From: Pseudomonadota bacterium
GTDB taxonomy: Bacteria > Myxococcota_A > UBA796 > SXON01
Direction: 5' to 3'
Length of the DNA stretch: 38,597 bases
Assembly (NCBI GenBank): GCA_030684355.1
Contig: JAUXTN010000138.1
Span: 1 to 38,597 of the forward strand
The notes below the pieces were generated by a model. It saw nothing but the letters and a program-made list of their open reading frames with translations. It had not been told where the DNA came from and did no database searches. The position numbers and the translations under genes were made by a program. Numbering within the stretch: position 1 is the first letter of the stretch; every line of letters starts with the position of its first letter. Positions 27,313 through 34,602 of this stretch are shown piece after piece.

Positions 27313-27610
27313 GCGATCCTCCACGTAGTGCGACCTGCCTCCCCGATGGCCGCCAGTGGGAAGCGGGAAGCCCGCGAAGGGCAAGTGTCTGAATGTAGAG
27401 GTGGAGTTGACTTCGATGGAGAGCTTGCTCTCGGCGTTGGCGGCGCCGACGATCCTGCTGGGCCTCTCCAGACCCATCGGAAGGGTAGCCGGACCGCTCA
27501 TCCTCGTCAACGGCACCCGGCCACTCGAAGCACAGGCGAAGGGAGCCCCGAACACTAGTGCTCGCGCTACATGGAGGCGGGCGAAGGGCCGTTCGGCCGG
27601 GAGAACGTCG
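27313..27610. promoter_or_regulatory. Divergent promoter region with palindrome
   Basis: This 298-bp gap separates two divergent genes and should hold both promoters. TTGACT (27407-27412) could be a rightward -35 box, but no matching -10 is seen. Immediately after it GAGAGC-TT-GCTCTC (27419-27432) is a perfect 14-bp palindrome suited to a dimeric regulator. A GCGGG-AAG-CCCGC stem lies near 27363-27375. No ORF here has protein-like composition. Confidence 0.35.
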
Positions 27611-28291
27611 ATGGCGACCGATCATCTCATGGCCTCGAACGTACACCACCTCGTGGTGTCCGCCCTGGCCGCTGTCCGGGCCCGGGTCGAGGCGGGCGAC
27701 GCGTTGCTGTCGAGCGAGGACACCCTCAAGTTCGCGTTCGCCTGGCAATTGGGGCGCTTGCTGGGGTTCAACGACAACTATCGGTTCGACTTCGAGGTCC
27801 CGGCCTTCGCCGCGAGCGAGAGCGAGGACATGTTCCTCGACCTCCTCGCGTTCACCGACCCGAGGTTCCGCGTCGCCTTCGAGTTCAAGCTCCCGAAGGC
27901 CTCGGTGAGCCACAACTCGAACTCGACGCAGACGAGGGCAAAGATCTGCCGCGACATCGCGCGCCTCACTCATCTCGTGCACCGCCCCGGCAACGACATT
28001 CAGGTCGGCTACTTCATCTGCGCGACTGACGAGCGCGCCTACGTGTCGGAGGGAAAAAAGCGGAGCAACCCTCACTACAAGACCTACGACGGTACGTCCT
28101 ACCCCGCGTCCACGATCATCGAGCCCGGGCGGCCTCCGAACGGTATCGATCGCCCCTTGTCCTTTCCGCCTCACGACGTGAGGTTCGCGTGGGAAGGCAT
28201 CGAGAACATCGGACGCGCGGAGCTCTCGGGTCGTGGATTTGCCTGGCTAAAGCCGATCAAGGTGTCCCAAGGCTGGTCCCCGGCGCCGTAG
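27611..28291 (+). CDS. PD-(D/E)XK nuclease-like protein
   Basis: A 226-residue protein. The ATG at 27611 follows GGGAGAA by eight bases. An N-terminal helix contains E36 (SSEDTLKFAFAWQLG), followed by FLDLLAF (D77) and VAFEFKLPK (E91, K93). That is the complete E-D-E-x-K restriction-endonuclease core, with a following helix rich in polar residues. The C-terminal part (about 115-226) is mixed and unassigned. It is a stand-alone single-domain protein that converges on the radical-SAM operon 15 bases downstream. It may be a restriction or nickase component, or a DNA-end-processing factor of the island. Its target is unknown. An upstream in-frame start at 27356 encodes low-complexity sequence and was rejected. 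Confidence 0.6.
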   Translation: MATDHLMASNVHHLVVSALAAVRARVEAGDALLSSEDTLKFAFAWQLGRLLGFNDNYRFDFEVPAFAASESEDMFLDLLAFTDPRFRVAFEFKLPKASVSHNSNSTQTRAKICRDIARLTHLVHRPGNDIQVGYFICATDERAYVSEGKKRSNPHYKTYDGTSYPASTIIEPGRPPNGIDRPLSFPPHDVRFAWEGIENIGRAELSGRGFAWLKPIKVSQGWSPAP

Positions 28292-28306
28292 CTGCCAGGT
28301 GCACGC

Positions 28307-29212
28307 TCACGGCCCGTCAAGCCCGCCCTGCGCAAGGAGCACCCACCGGTAGTCATCGTCGCAGCCGGCGCACGGTGCGAACCAACGGTCCTCCTTGATC
28401 ACCGCTTTCTTCCATGCCAACACGTCCGTCCAGGTCACCGCGCGGACGTTCCCAAGGCGGCCCTCTCCGCGCACGTCGTTCACGCAGGGCATCACGTCGC
28501 CCTCGACCGTGATGAACGTGACCGATCCGAAGATCCCGCACCCCGAGCACCCGGCGTCGTCCCGAGGCTCGCCAAGGGAGCCGCCGCGGGTGTGAAGCCG
28601 ACGGTAGAAGAACCGGAAGCCGAGCCCCTCGGCCCATCGCCGCACGTCTTCGCGGGCGTGCGCGTTCTCGGGCGTCTCGACGAAGTTGATCCGCACCCGG
28701 GGGCCGGGACGTCCGGCCAGATGTTCGAGGTTCGCTCGCACCCGCGCCGGGTTTGCGCCGACGGGGACCACGCTCCTCACCGTCGCGTCGTCGAGGCCGT
28801 GAACGCTGACCTGGATCTCGGCGATGCCCGCTGCGATGAGCGTGTCCTGACGTGCAGGGACGAGTCGCACGCCGTTGGTGATGATGCAGGTCGACACTCC
28901 GCGACCGTGCAGGCGTGCGACGAGCGCATCGAGCTGCGGGTGGAGGAGCGAGTCACCCAACCCGCTGAGCATCGCGATGGCGCCGGGCGGGAGAAACGCC
29001 TCGACGGAATCGAACGTCGCCGCGTCCATGACGGTCTTCGGGCGCTCCATGTCATCGCGCGGACAAAAGGTGCAGACGACGTTGCACGCCGACGCAAGCT
29101 CGATGTCGAAGAGCGGGGCCGCCCGAAGGAGGCCGAGGTTGCCGGCCCGGCGTCGGCTCGCCGGCCATGCCCGCACCAACTCGACGGCCTTTGCCGTGGC
29201 CTCAGCGTCCAT
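28307..29212 (-). CDS. Radical SAM/SPASM-like enzyme
   Basis: A 301-residue protein. SACNVVCTFC supplies the C-x3-C-x2-C cluster (C43, C47, C50) that binds the SAM-cleaving 4Fe-4S centre. ITNGVRL and VSVHGLDD are the expected barrel strands. A C-terminal Cys-rich extension (AGCSGCGIF, VMPCVND, APCAGCDDDYRW) resembles a SPASM/twitch domain that holds extra Fe-S clusters. It is last in the operon, and its start overlaps the preceding radical-SAM gene by 11 bp. The substrate is unknown; in the context of glycosyltransferase, epimerase and carbamoyltransferase genes a sugar- or peptide-linked intermediate is likely. A longer reading to 29311 lies inside the neighbour and has no support. Confidence 0.85.
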   Translation of the reverse strand: MDAEATAKAVELVRAWPASRRRAGNLGLLRAAPLFDIELASACNVVCTFCPRDDMERPKTVMDAATFDSVEAFLPPGAIAMLSGLGDSLLHPQLDALVARLHGRGVSTCIITNGVRLVPARQDTLIAAGIAEIQVSVHGLDDATVRSVVPVGANPARVRANLEHLAGRPGPRVRINFVETPENAHAREDVRRWAEGLGFRFFYRRLHTRGGSLGEPRDDAGCSGCGIFGSVTFITVEGDVMPCVNDVRGEGRLGNVRAVTWTDVLAWKKAVIKEDRWFAPCAGCDDDYRWVLLAQGGLDGP

Positions 29213-30356
29213 CGCGTCGTCCGGTGAGGTCGAACTGCCGCATCCGCGCGCTCCACCGAACCGGCGAGGCGGGCATCGCTCCCCGACCCTCCGGGGACAG
29301 GAAGCTCTCATGGTCGTAGGGCACCGGCGCGTGCTCCGAGCTCTTGGTGCAATTCATCCCGCAGCCCTCGCAGTGCCAGGTGGGCTTGTCAGCGGCGAAC
29401 GCCTTGCGGATACCTCGGTAGAGCGAACCGTTCCACGCCGTCAGGAACGGAGCGTCGAGCAGATTTCCGGCCGTGTCCCCGCCGTGCGAGTGGCAGGGGA
29501 GGACCGCGCCGTCGAGGTCGATCCACGTCTCGTGCCACGGGAGGTGGCACGCCGCCGGCCCGACATCATCGCTACGGCCCGCGGGCTCGGCGCACTGGAG
29601 CGTGACCCCGAGGCGCTCTCCCTCGCGGAGCGCCTCCGCGAGCACCGGCGGCCACGCCTCGGACTCGCCCACCATCGACTCCGCGTCGAGCTCCGGCCGA
29701 AACGAGAACAGGTGGTAGGCCTTCACCCGGCTCACGCCAAGGTCCGCAGCGAGGCGCACAAGCGCCGGTACTTCGCGGAAATTCGATCGCATGAGGGTCA
29801 TCTGGAGAGCTACTACCCCAGGCGGCGTCGCCGCGACGAGCGCCCGGACGTTCGCACAGACCTCGGCGAAGATAGCGCCTCGGCGCAGGCGCTCGAACGT
29901 CGCCGCGGTGGCGCCGTCGAAGCTGACCTTCAAGTCTCGGGCGATCGGGCGCACCCAGTTGATCCGCCGGTCGTCGAGCAGCGTGCCATTCGTCGTGAGG
30001 TCGAGCAGCACGCCATGGTGTGCCATCTCCCGGCAGAGGCGCTCGAAGTGGCGCCACATGAAGGGTTCACCGAGGTTCGTCGGATGAAGTTCGATCAGGG
30101 TCGGGAAGAGCTCCTCGACCACGCGGTCCAACACGCGCTCGGACATCGACGGCTTCTTCTGCGACCGCGGGATCTGGCAGTGTGGGCAGTCAAGGTTGCA
30201 GGCATCCGTGGTCTGAAGCGTGATCTTGACCGGGAGCCCCTGGACGATCTCGGCGCGCGACGCGTGCTCCGAGTTCCCGCGGAGCATGTTGGCCAGCTTC
30301 CGGGACGTGAAGGGGTGCGCGGCGTCGAGCCGCTCAGGGTCGATGTAGGGATCCAT
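29202..30356 (-). CDS. Radical SAM/SPASM enzyme, paralogue of the fusion's C-terminal domain
   Basis: A 384-residue protein. DACNLDCPHC carries the C53-x3-C57-x2-C60 cluster. LDLTTNGTLLDD, LKVSFDGAT and LGVSRVKAYHL follow, then a SPASM tail with HCEGCGMNC. The same motifs occur in nearly the same spacing in the radical-SAM third of the SDR-GT-rSAM protein (LNLTTNGTF, VKISWNGAT, LGVDRVKGHHLW), so the two look like duplicates. ATG 30356 follows GGAG by nine bases and overlaps the carbamoyltransferase end by 23 bp. The predicted role is radical-based modification of a metabolite or peptide made by this operon; the reaction itself cannot be read from sequence. Confidence 0.87.
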   Translation of the reverse strand: MDPYIDPERLDAAHPFTSRKLANMLRGNSEHASRAEIVQGLPVKITLQTTDACNLDCPHCQIPRSQKKPSMSERVLDRVVEELFPTLIELHPTNLGEPFMWRHFERLCREMAHHGVLLDLTTNGTLLDDRRINWVRPIARDLKVSFDGATAATFERLRRGAIFAEVCANVRALVAATPPGVVALQMTLMRSNFREVPALVRLAADLGVSRVKAYHLFSFRPELDAESMVGESEAWPPVLAEALREGERLGVTLQCAEPAGRSDDVGPAACHLPWHETWIDLDGAVLPCHSHGGDTAGNLLDAPFLTAWNGSLYRGIRKAFAADKPTWHCEGCGMNCTKSSEHAPVPYDHESFLSPEGRGAMPASPVRWSARMRQFDLTGRRDGR

Positions 30357-31938
30357 CCAGCACCACTCCGTCGAGGCCAAGGCGCCGCGCGCAGTCGAGC
30401 GCGTCCGCCTTCGTATGGACGATGGGCTCGCCCGGACCGTTGAACGAGGTGTTGATCAGCCCCGCGATGTTGTGTTTGCGCCAGAGCCGGCGAAGGAGCG
30501 CTTCGAGGAACGGGTCGTCGCGCACGACCTGCGCGCGGAGGGAGCCGTCGGCGTGGAGGACACCTTCGAACCACCCCTCCCAGCCCGCCTGGAGCTGCCA
30601 CGCGCCGAGCATCAGCGCCGCTAGCGGGCTCTTCGCGATCCCGGCGCCAAGCGCATTTTGAGCAACTTCATCGAGGATCATAGGCGCGACAGGACGATAG
30701 GCCTCGCGGCCCTTGATTGTCTCGCTCACCCGCCTGCGCAGCGCGACATCGTCGGGCCGGGCGACGATGCTCCTGTGTCCGAGCGCACGCGGACCGACCT
30801 CGGCGTCGCCGTTGCAGAGCCCGAGAACCTCGCCCGCGGCGAGGCGCGCGGCGATCTCGTCCACCTGGGCGACGCTCACCTCGGCACCCCCAGCCCGCGC
30901 GAGGAACGGTCCGCTCACCTCGACCTCCCCGCGCTCCCGATACTCGATCCACGCGGCGGCACCCAATCCGAGCCCGGTATCGTTCGTGCAGGGCGGAAGG
31001 TGAACCGACCGGAACCGCCCCGAAGCCTCGATACGGGCGTTGGTCGGTATGTTCAGCGCAGCGCCACCCGCGTAGTAGAGGTGAGCCGCACCCGTGACCT
31101 CCTGCCACCCGAGGATCGCGGCCGTCACCTCGTCCTCGAAGTGCGCCTGGATCGTGGCGGCGAGATCCGCGAAGGGCGGCTGGGAGCCGAAGGCCGCCCG
31201 CAGCAGCGCCGCGACGTGGTCGTCCGGCTGGTCGAGGAAGAAGCCGTGCTCTTCCAGAAATGCGCGCAGGAAGGGGACGACCCGTCCGTGCCCGGCGAAG
31301 CCCATGAACTTCCCGGGCATCGCCAGGTGCTCGTCGGGCCCGAGGCCGAGCGCCAGGCGCGCGATCGGGCCGGCGTTGAAGTTGTTGACGGGCACCTTGA
31401 GGCGGTCCCACGACGCCTCGATCAGCCGCGCCTCGTGACCATCCCACCACCAGGCTGAACACGCCGAGTCGGACGCGCCCCCGTCGACGTGGACGAGCAG
31501 GCTGTTCGGCTCGAAGCGCCCGACGAACGGGAGGAGGCTCGCGACGTGGGCGAATTCGTGGCAAAGCGCCCAGCCTTCGGCGGCGCGACGGTGAAGCCCG
31601 TCCGGCCACCAGCGGACCGTCGCAGGCACAGGCGTCGCCGCGATGCTCACGGGAGCCGTGGGCTCGATGCGAAGGCTCCCGTCGGCGCTCTGGAAGCCGT
31701 CACCCACGAATGCGTTGACGGACACGAAGCGCACGGGCTCGTCGCCGACCCGTTCCCTGAGCAGCTCGCCGATGTACTGGTCCAGCCGGTTGTCGTACTT
31801 GCGACGCGTGATCCGCTCCAGGGCCACGACATCGATGACGCGCCCTTCCCGCATGAACGCCACGTTGTGGTCGTGGGTGTACGTCGGCCGCCCGCCGCGG
31901 GTCGTGTCCTTGATGCCGTAGAGCCCGACGGTCAGCAT
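30334..31938 (-). CDS. Carbamoyltransferase of the NodU/CmcH family
   Basis: A 534-residue protein with the Kae1/YrdC-related layout of NodU, CmcH and TobZ. The N-terminal region has HDHNVAFM and HEFAHVASLLPF (metal-binding HxxxH-type residues), HVDGGASDSACS, and KFMGFAGHG. The C-terminal carbamoyl-adenylate domain has EVGPRALGHRSI, EAYRPVAPMI, and LINTSFNGPGEPIVHT. These enzymes move a carbamoyl group from carbamoyl phosphate via ATP to a hydroxyl on a sugar or antibiotic. The length is usual for the family. Its ATG lies in the ATGCTGA overlap with the phosphatase stop, so translation is coupled. Together with the glycosyltransferase and epimerase, it implies a carbamoylated glycan or small molecule. 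Confidence 0.88.
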   Translation of the reverse strand: MLTVGLYGIKDTTRGGRPTYTHDHNVAFMREGRVIDVVALERITRRKYDNRLDQYIGELLRERVGDEPVRFVSVNAFVGDGFQSADGSLRIEPTAPVSIAATPVPATVRWWPDGLHRRAAEGWALCHEFAHVASLLPFVGRFEPNSLLVHVDGGASDSACSAWWWDGHEARLIEASWDRLKVPVNNFNAGPIARLALGLGPDEHLAMPGKFMGFAGHGRVVPFLRAFLEEHGFFLDQPDDHVAALLRAAFGSQPPFADLAATIQAHFEDEVTAAILGWQEVTGAAHLYYAGGAALNIPTNARIEASGRFRSVHLPPCTNDTGLGLGAAAWIEYRERGEVEVSGPFLARAGGAEVSVAQVDEIAARLAAGEVLGLCNGDAEVGPRALGHRSIVARPDDVALRRRVSETIKGREAYRPVAPMILDEVAQNALGAGIAKSPLAALMLGAWQLQAGWEGWFEGVLHADGSLRAQVVRDDPFLEALLRRLWRKHNIAGLINTSFNGPGEPIVHTKADALDCARRLGLDGVVLDGSLHRP

Positions 31939-32507
31939 CTGCGCTCGCGGTCCCGCCACACGGCGACGGGTCCGTCAGCCCGTAGATGCACGGCGAAGCC
32001 GCCGAGCGGGGCGAGCCACTCGTCGGCGGCATCGGCGCCGAACAGCCAGGCCATCGCCGGCATGATCACGGCGTCGTGGCTCACACAGACACCGGACCCG
32101 GAGCCGATCCGGTCGAGCCCGGTGGAGAGAAGGAGCGGCACGGCTTCGGAGGCAGGGCGCATTCCGGGCAGCACAAGCCCGGAGACCTGCGCTCGGACGA
32201 CGCCTTCCGTGGTGCGATCGGCGAACTGCGTCGCGGCGATGTCGCGATCCACAACCCAGGCTCCGGGATGGCCCAACCTCGTGTCGTCCTCCGGTTCTCG
32301 CCCGAGCCCGCGTGCGGTCACGCGGCATCGCAGGAAGGGGCTGGCGGCCGTCCATGCGAGCCGCCCCTCCAGGCGCTCGGAGAGCGACGCGACCGCCGCG
32401 TAGCCCGCGGGCGTCAGGTCTACGTCCGCGTAGGGCGCGTCGGCGGGGAGAGGCGCACGCTCGCCGTGGCGCAGAAACAGCACGAAGTGTCCGGAGGTCG
32501 GAATCAT
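31932..32507 (-). CDS. Histidine phosphatase family (phosphoglycerate-mutase-like) protein
   Basis: A 191-residue protein. FLFLRHGERAP-type motif: R13-H14-G15-E16 gives the phosphorylated His at the N-terminus of the core. A second SHD site (VCVSHDAVI) supplies the other catalytic His. The length is normal for this broad family of phosphatases. It probably removes phosphate from a pathway intermediate such as a sugar or nucleotide phosphate; the substrate is not predictable. Its start overlaps the aldolase-fusion stop as ATGA and its end overlaps the carbamoyltransferase start. Confidence 0.82.
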   Translation of the reverse strand: MIPTSGHFVLFLRHGERAPLPADAPYADVDLTPAGYAAVASLSERLEGRLAWTAASPFLRCRVTARGLGREPEDDTRLGHPGAWVVDRDIAATQFADRTTEGVVRAQVSGLVLPGMRPASEAVPLLLSTGLDRIGSGSGVCVSHDAVIMPAMAWLFGADAADEWLAPLGGFAVHLRADGPVAVWRDRERRC

Positions 32508-33430
32508 GTCAGGTGCTCCAGGCCCCAGAACGTGAGGAGCTCTATGCGTTTGTCGTCATCGAGCGGCTCGATCGGACCGCACGCACGCGCGGTCATCAGG
32601 ATCTTCGCGTAGTGCTCCAGTCCTTCGACCCGCAGAAACGCATCCCACGCCGAGTCCGCCCACGCTACGACGCCGTGCCGCGGGAGGATCGCCCAGTTGT
32701 AGGCGTCCATGTAGGGGCGAAGGACAGCGGGGCTCTGGTCCGAGGAGATGCGGGCGTACGCCGTCGTGGGCACCGGGGCGGCCGTGATCCAGGTCTTGTG
32801 CAGGTCCACGCCGGCGAGCGAGGCCGCGATGGCGTAGGGCGAATGCGCGTGGACGACGCAGCGGCACTCTGGTCGAGTCCGATGAAGCTCGATGTGGAGC
32901 CGCCATTCCGATGTGGGCGGGCGGTCTCCGCGCAGGGGCGAGCCGTCCGGCTTCACCACCACGAGCTCCTCGGGCCCGATGAAGCCGAGATGTGCGCCCG
33001 CGGGGGTGATTAGGATCGACCCGTCGTCGAGGCGCCAGGAGACGTTCCCGTCGATCGAGACGTTGTAGCCCTTCTCGTAGAGCAGGTGCGAAACGCGGAC
33101 CAGCTCCGTTCGCGCCCGCCACTCCGGGTCGAGGGCGTCCTCCGCGAAGTGCCCGTCTCGGTCGATGTGGCCCGTCTCCCCCTCGATGGTGCAGGCCGGA
33201 GCCTCCCCGTCGAACATCGGGAGAATCCATCGGAAGCGCCGACCATACCGGGGGATCTCGCGGCCGTCCGTGTCGACGAGGACCGCGGACCCGTCGAACC
33301 GGTGAACCACCGCCCGTCCGTCGGAGTAGGCGCTCGCCGCCCGAAAGCGAGCCTCGGTCACGGGGTTGCCGTCAGGACCGACGAGCGCCCAGGTGCCGTC
33401 GGACTGCCGGACCGGTCGAGGGTTAGCCAT
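32504..33430 (-). CDS. WG-like repeats fused to class II aldolase/adducin domain
   Basis: A 308-residue protein. Residues 1-100 contain about two and a half 35-residue repeats with the pattern G-x-P-V-x3-R-F ... D-G-R-A-V-V ... V-D-x-D-G, as in the operon's separate WG-repeat protein. Residues 105-308 are a class II aldolase/adducin domain: IDGNVSWRL, ITPAG, SEWRLHIELHR (acid E175), HAHSPYA (H194, H196) and RHGVVAWA (H252), the usual zinc triad. Such enzymes act on sugar phosphates or related carbonyl compounds (aldol cleavage, epimerisation, dehydration). The repeat-aldolase fusion is unusual. It overlaps the kinase end by eight bases and the phosphatase by ATGA. Confidence 0.78.
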   Translation of the reverse strand: MANPRPVRQSDGTWALVGPDGNPVTEARFRAASAYSDGRAVVHRFDGSAVLVDTDGREIPRYGRRFRWILPMFDGEAPACTIEGETGHIDRDGHFAEDALDPEWRARTELVRVSHLLYEKGYNVSIDGNVSWRLDDGSILITPAGAHLGFIGPEELVVVKPDGSPLRGDRPPTSEWRLHIELHRTRPECRCVVHAHSPYAIAASLAGVDLHKTWITAAPVPTTAYARISSDQSPAVLRPYMDAYNWAILPRHGVVAWADSAWDAFLRVEGLEHYAKILMTARACGPIEPLDDDKRIELLTFWGLEHLT

Positions 33431-33854
33431 GGGGAGGGCCGGCTACGATGAGCGCGAGCACCGCGTCGGCCGAACACTCGTAGTCCACTACGAGGTCGAA
33501 GCTTCCGCTCATCTCCGTGTGTTCGCCGTGCACCTTCAGCGCGTGCTCCAGCGACTTGTGCGGCCTCTCGTCCCCACGACTCAGCACACGACGCCGGTGT
33601 TCCTCCACAGGCGGGAGCAGCATCACAAACTCGGTCCCCGTGGGAAACTCCTCGGGGGCCAGATCAGCCGCACCGACGAGGAGAAGGCCCTCCGCGGTGC
33701 GCGCGACCACCCGCTGCAACCCCGCGACGCGCTCCGCGTGGGTCGCCCCGAACGCTTCTGCATCATGTGCCTCAACCCCCTGTAGTTGGGCCAGCCGGAC
33801 GACCGTCGACTTCCCAGATCCCGGAGGGCCGAACAATGCGACGACTCTACGCAT
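33423..33854 (-). CDS. Small P-loop kinase-like ATPase
   Basis: A 143-residue protein. GPPGSGKST (9-17) is a Walker A loop immediately after MRRVVALF, the layout of small nucleoside/shikimate-type kinases. A following Asp-containing segment (VEAHDAEAFG), the strand GLLLVGAADLA and the EEHRRRVLSR helix fit adenylate-kinase-like folds. At 143 residues it is shorter than most kinases (often 170-200) and lacks a clear lid motif. The ATG at 33854 has GGAGG about 11 bases upstream, overlapping the WG-gene stop. A much longer frame from 34316 is Ser/Thr-rich shadow and was rejected. It probably phosphorylates a small molecule in this pathway. Confidence 0.65.
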   Translation of the reverse strand: MRRVVALFGPPGSGKSTVVRLAQLQGVEAHDAEAFGATHAERVAGLQRVVARTAEGLLLVGAADLAPEEFPTGTEFVMLLPPVEEHRRRVLSRGDERPHKSLEHALKVHGEHTEMSGSFDLVVDYECSADAVLALIVAGPPHG

Positions 33855-33855
33855 C

Positions 33856-34602
33856 TCAGACACTCCCTCCGTTTCCCACCGGAGGAGCTCGCAATTCCAC
33901 GAGCCGTTCGCCATGCTCGTCGATGACATCGAGCGCCCCGTCGAAACGCTCAATTCGCGCCTGCCCGTTGTAGAACGGCTCCACCATCGCGAAGCGATGT
34001 TCGTAGATGGGGGCGCCGAGCCGATCGACGTGCATCCAGCCGCCGTCGTCTCGGGCGCGAGCGTAGCCCTTGTGGAAGACGTCGAGATCCAGGAACCAGC
34101 GGTCGTGCACCGGGTGGCCAAGCGCGTCGATGTGCGTGGATCGGCCGTCATTGCGCTGGACCACGGCGATTTCGTCTCGATAGTCCCCGACATAGCGCCA
34201 GCGTGGCGCGTAGAGAGCCTCCCCGGTCGCGATGATGTGGAAGTAGGCGCCGACCGCATCGCGGACGGGGCACCGTCCGCCCTGGAAGTTCCCGCACCAC
34301 CGCCAGCGCGAGCCATAGGCGGGTTCGCCGTCGGGCCGGACGTGATGCCAGCCGGTGCCTCCTGCGTCCATCGCGGCGAGGCCGTCGTAGAAGCCGAACG
34401 TGCGGACGTACCGCTGGGCGTAGGCAGGGCGCCCGTCCGCGGTCACGTGGAACGCGCCGGAAGCGTCCTGTGCGGGCGCGAGTCCCGGGGCGTGGAACTT
34501 CAGGACTTCGACGTACCGCGCCGCGTAGAGCGCGCTCCCGTCGATGACGTGGTGCGTGCAGTCGGGCGCCACGACGGCTCGCCGCCAGTCGACGCCGTTC
34601 AC
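33856..34602 (-). CDS. WG-like repeat protein (six 35-residue repeats)
   Basis: A 248-residue protein built almost wholly of six repeats of 34-35 residues. Each begins G-x-x-(L/A/V/I)-Y-x2-R-(Y/F/W), has a mid (F/Y)-x-(G/D) and A, and ends G-x2-H-(V/I)-x2-(D/L). Starts fall near residues 17, 52, 87, 122, 157 and 191. WG repeats form beta-rich solenoids or propellers for protein or glycan binding. The start GTG overlaps the previous stop in GTGA, while an ORF start at 34953 lies inside the upstream gene. The repeats match the N-terminus of the aldolase fusion downstream, so the two may bind a common partner. No signal peptide is seen. The role is unknown. Confidence 0.7.
   Translation of the reverse strand: MNGVDWRRAVVAPDCTHHVIDGSALYAARYVEVLKFHAPGLAPAQDASGAFHVTADGRPAYAQRYVRTFGFYDGLAAMDAGGTGWHHVRPDGEPAYGSRWRWCGNFQGGRCPVRDAVGAYFHIIATGEALYAPRWRYVGDYRDEIAVVQRNDGRSTHIDALGHPVHDRWFLDLDVFHKGYARARDDGGWMHVDRLGAPIYEHRFAMVEPFYNGQARIERFDGALDVIDEHGERLVELRAPPVGNGGSV

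Noticed and set aside
25126..27558. 810-codon plus-strand open frame
   Set aside because: Antisense to the SUMF1-fold gene and small zinc gene, which have good ribosome-binding sites; composition is shadow-like.
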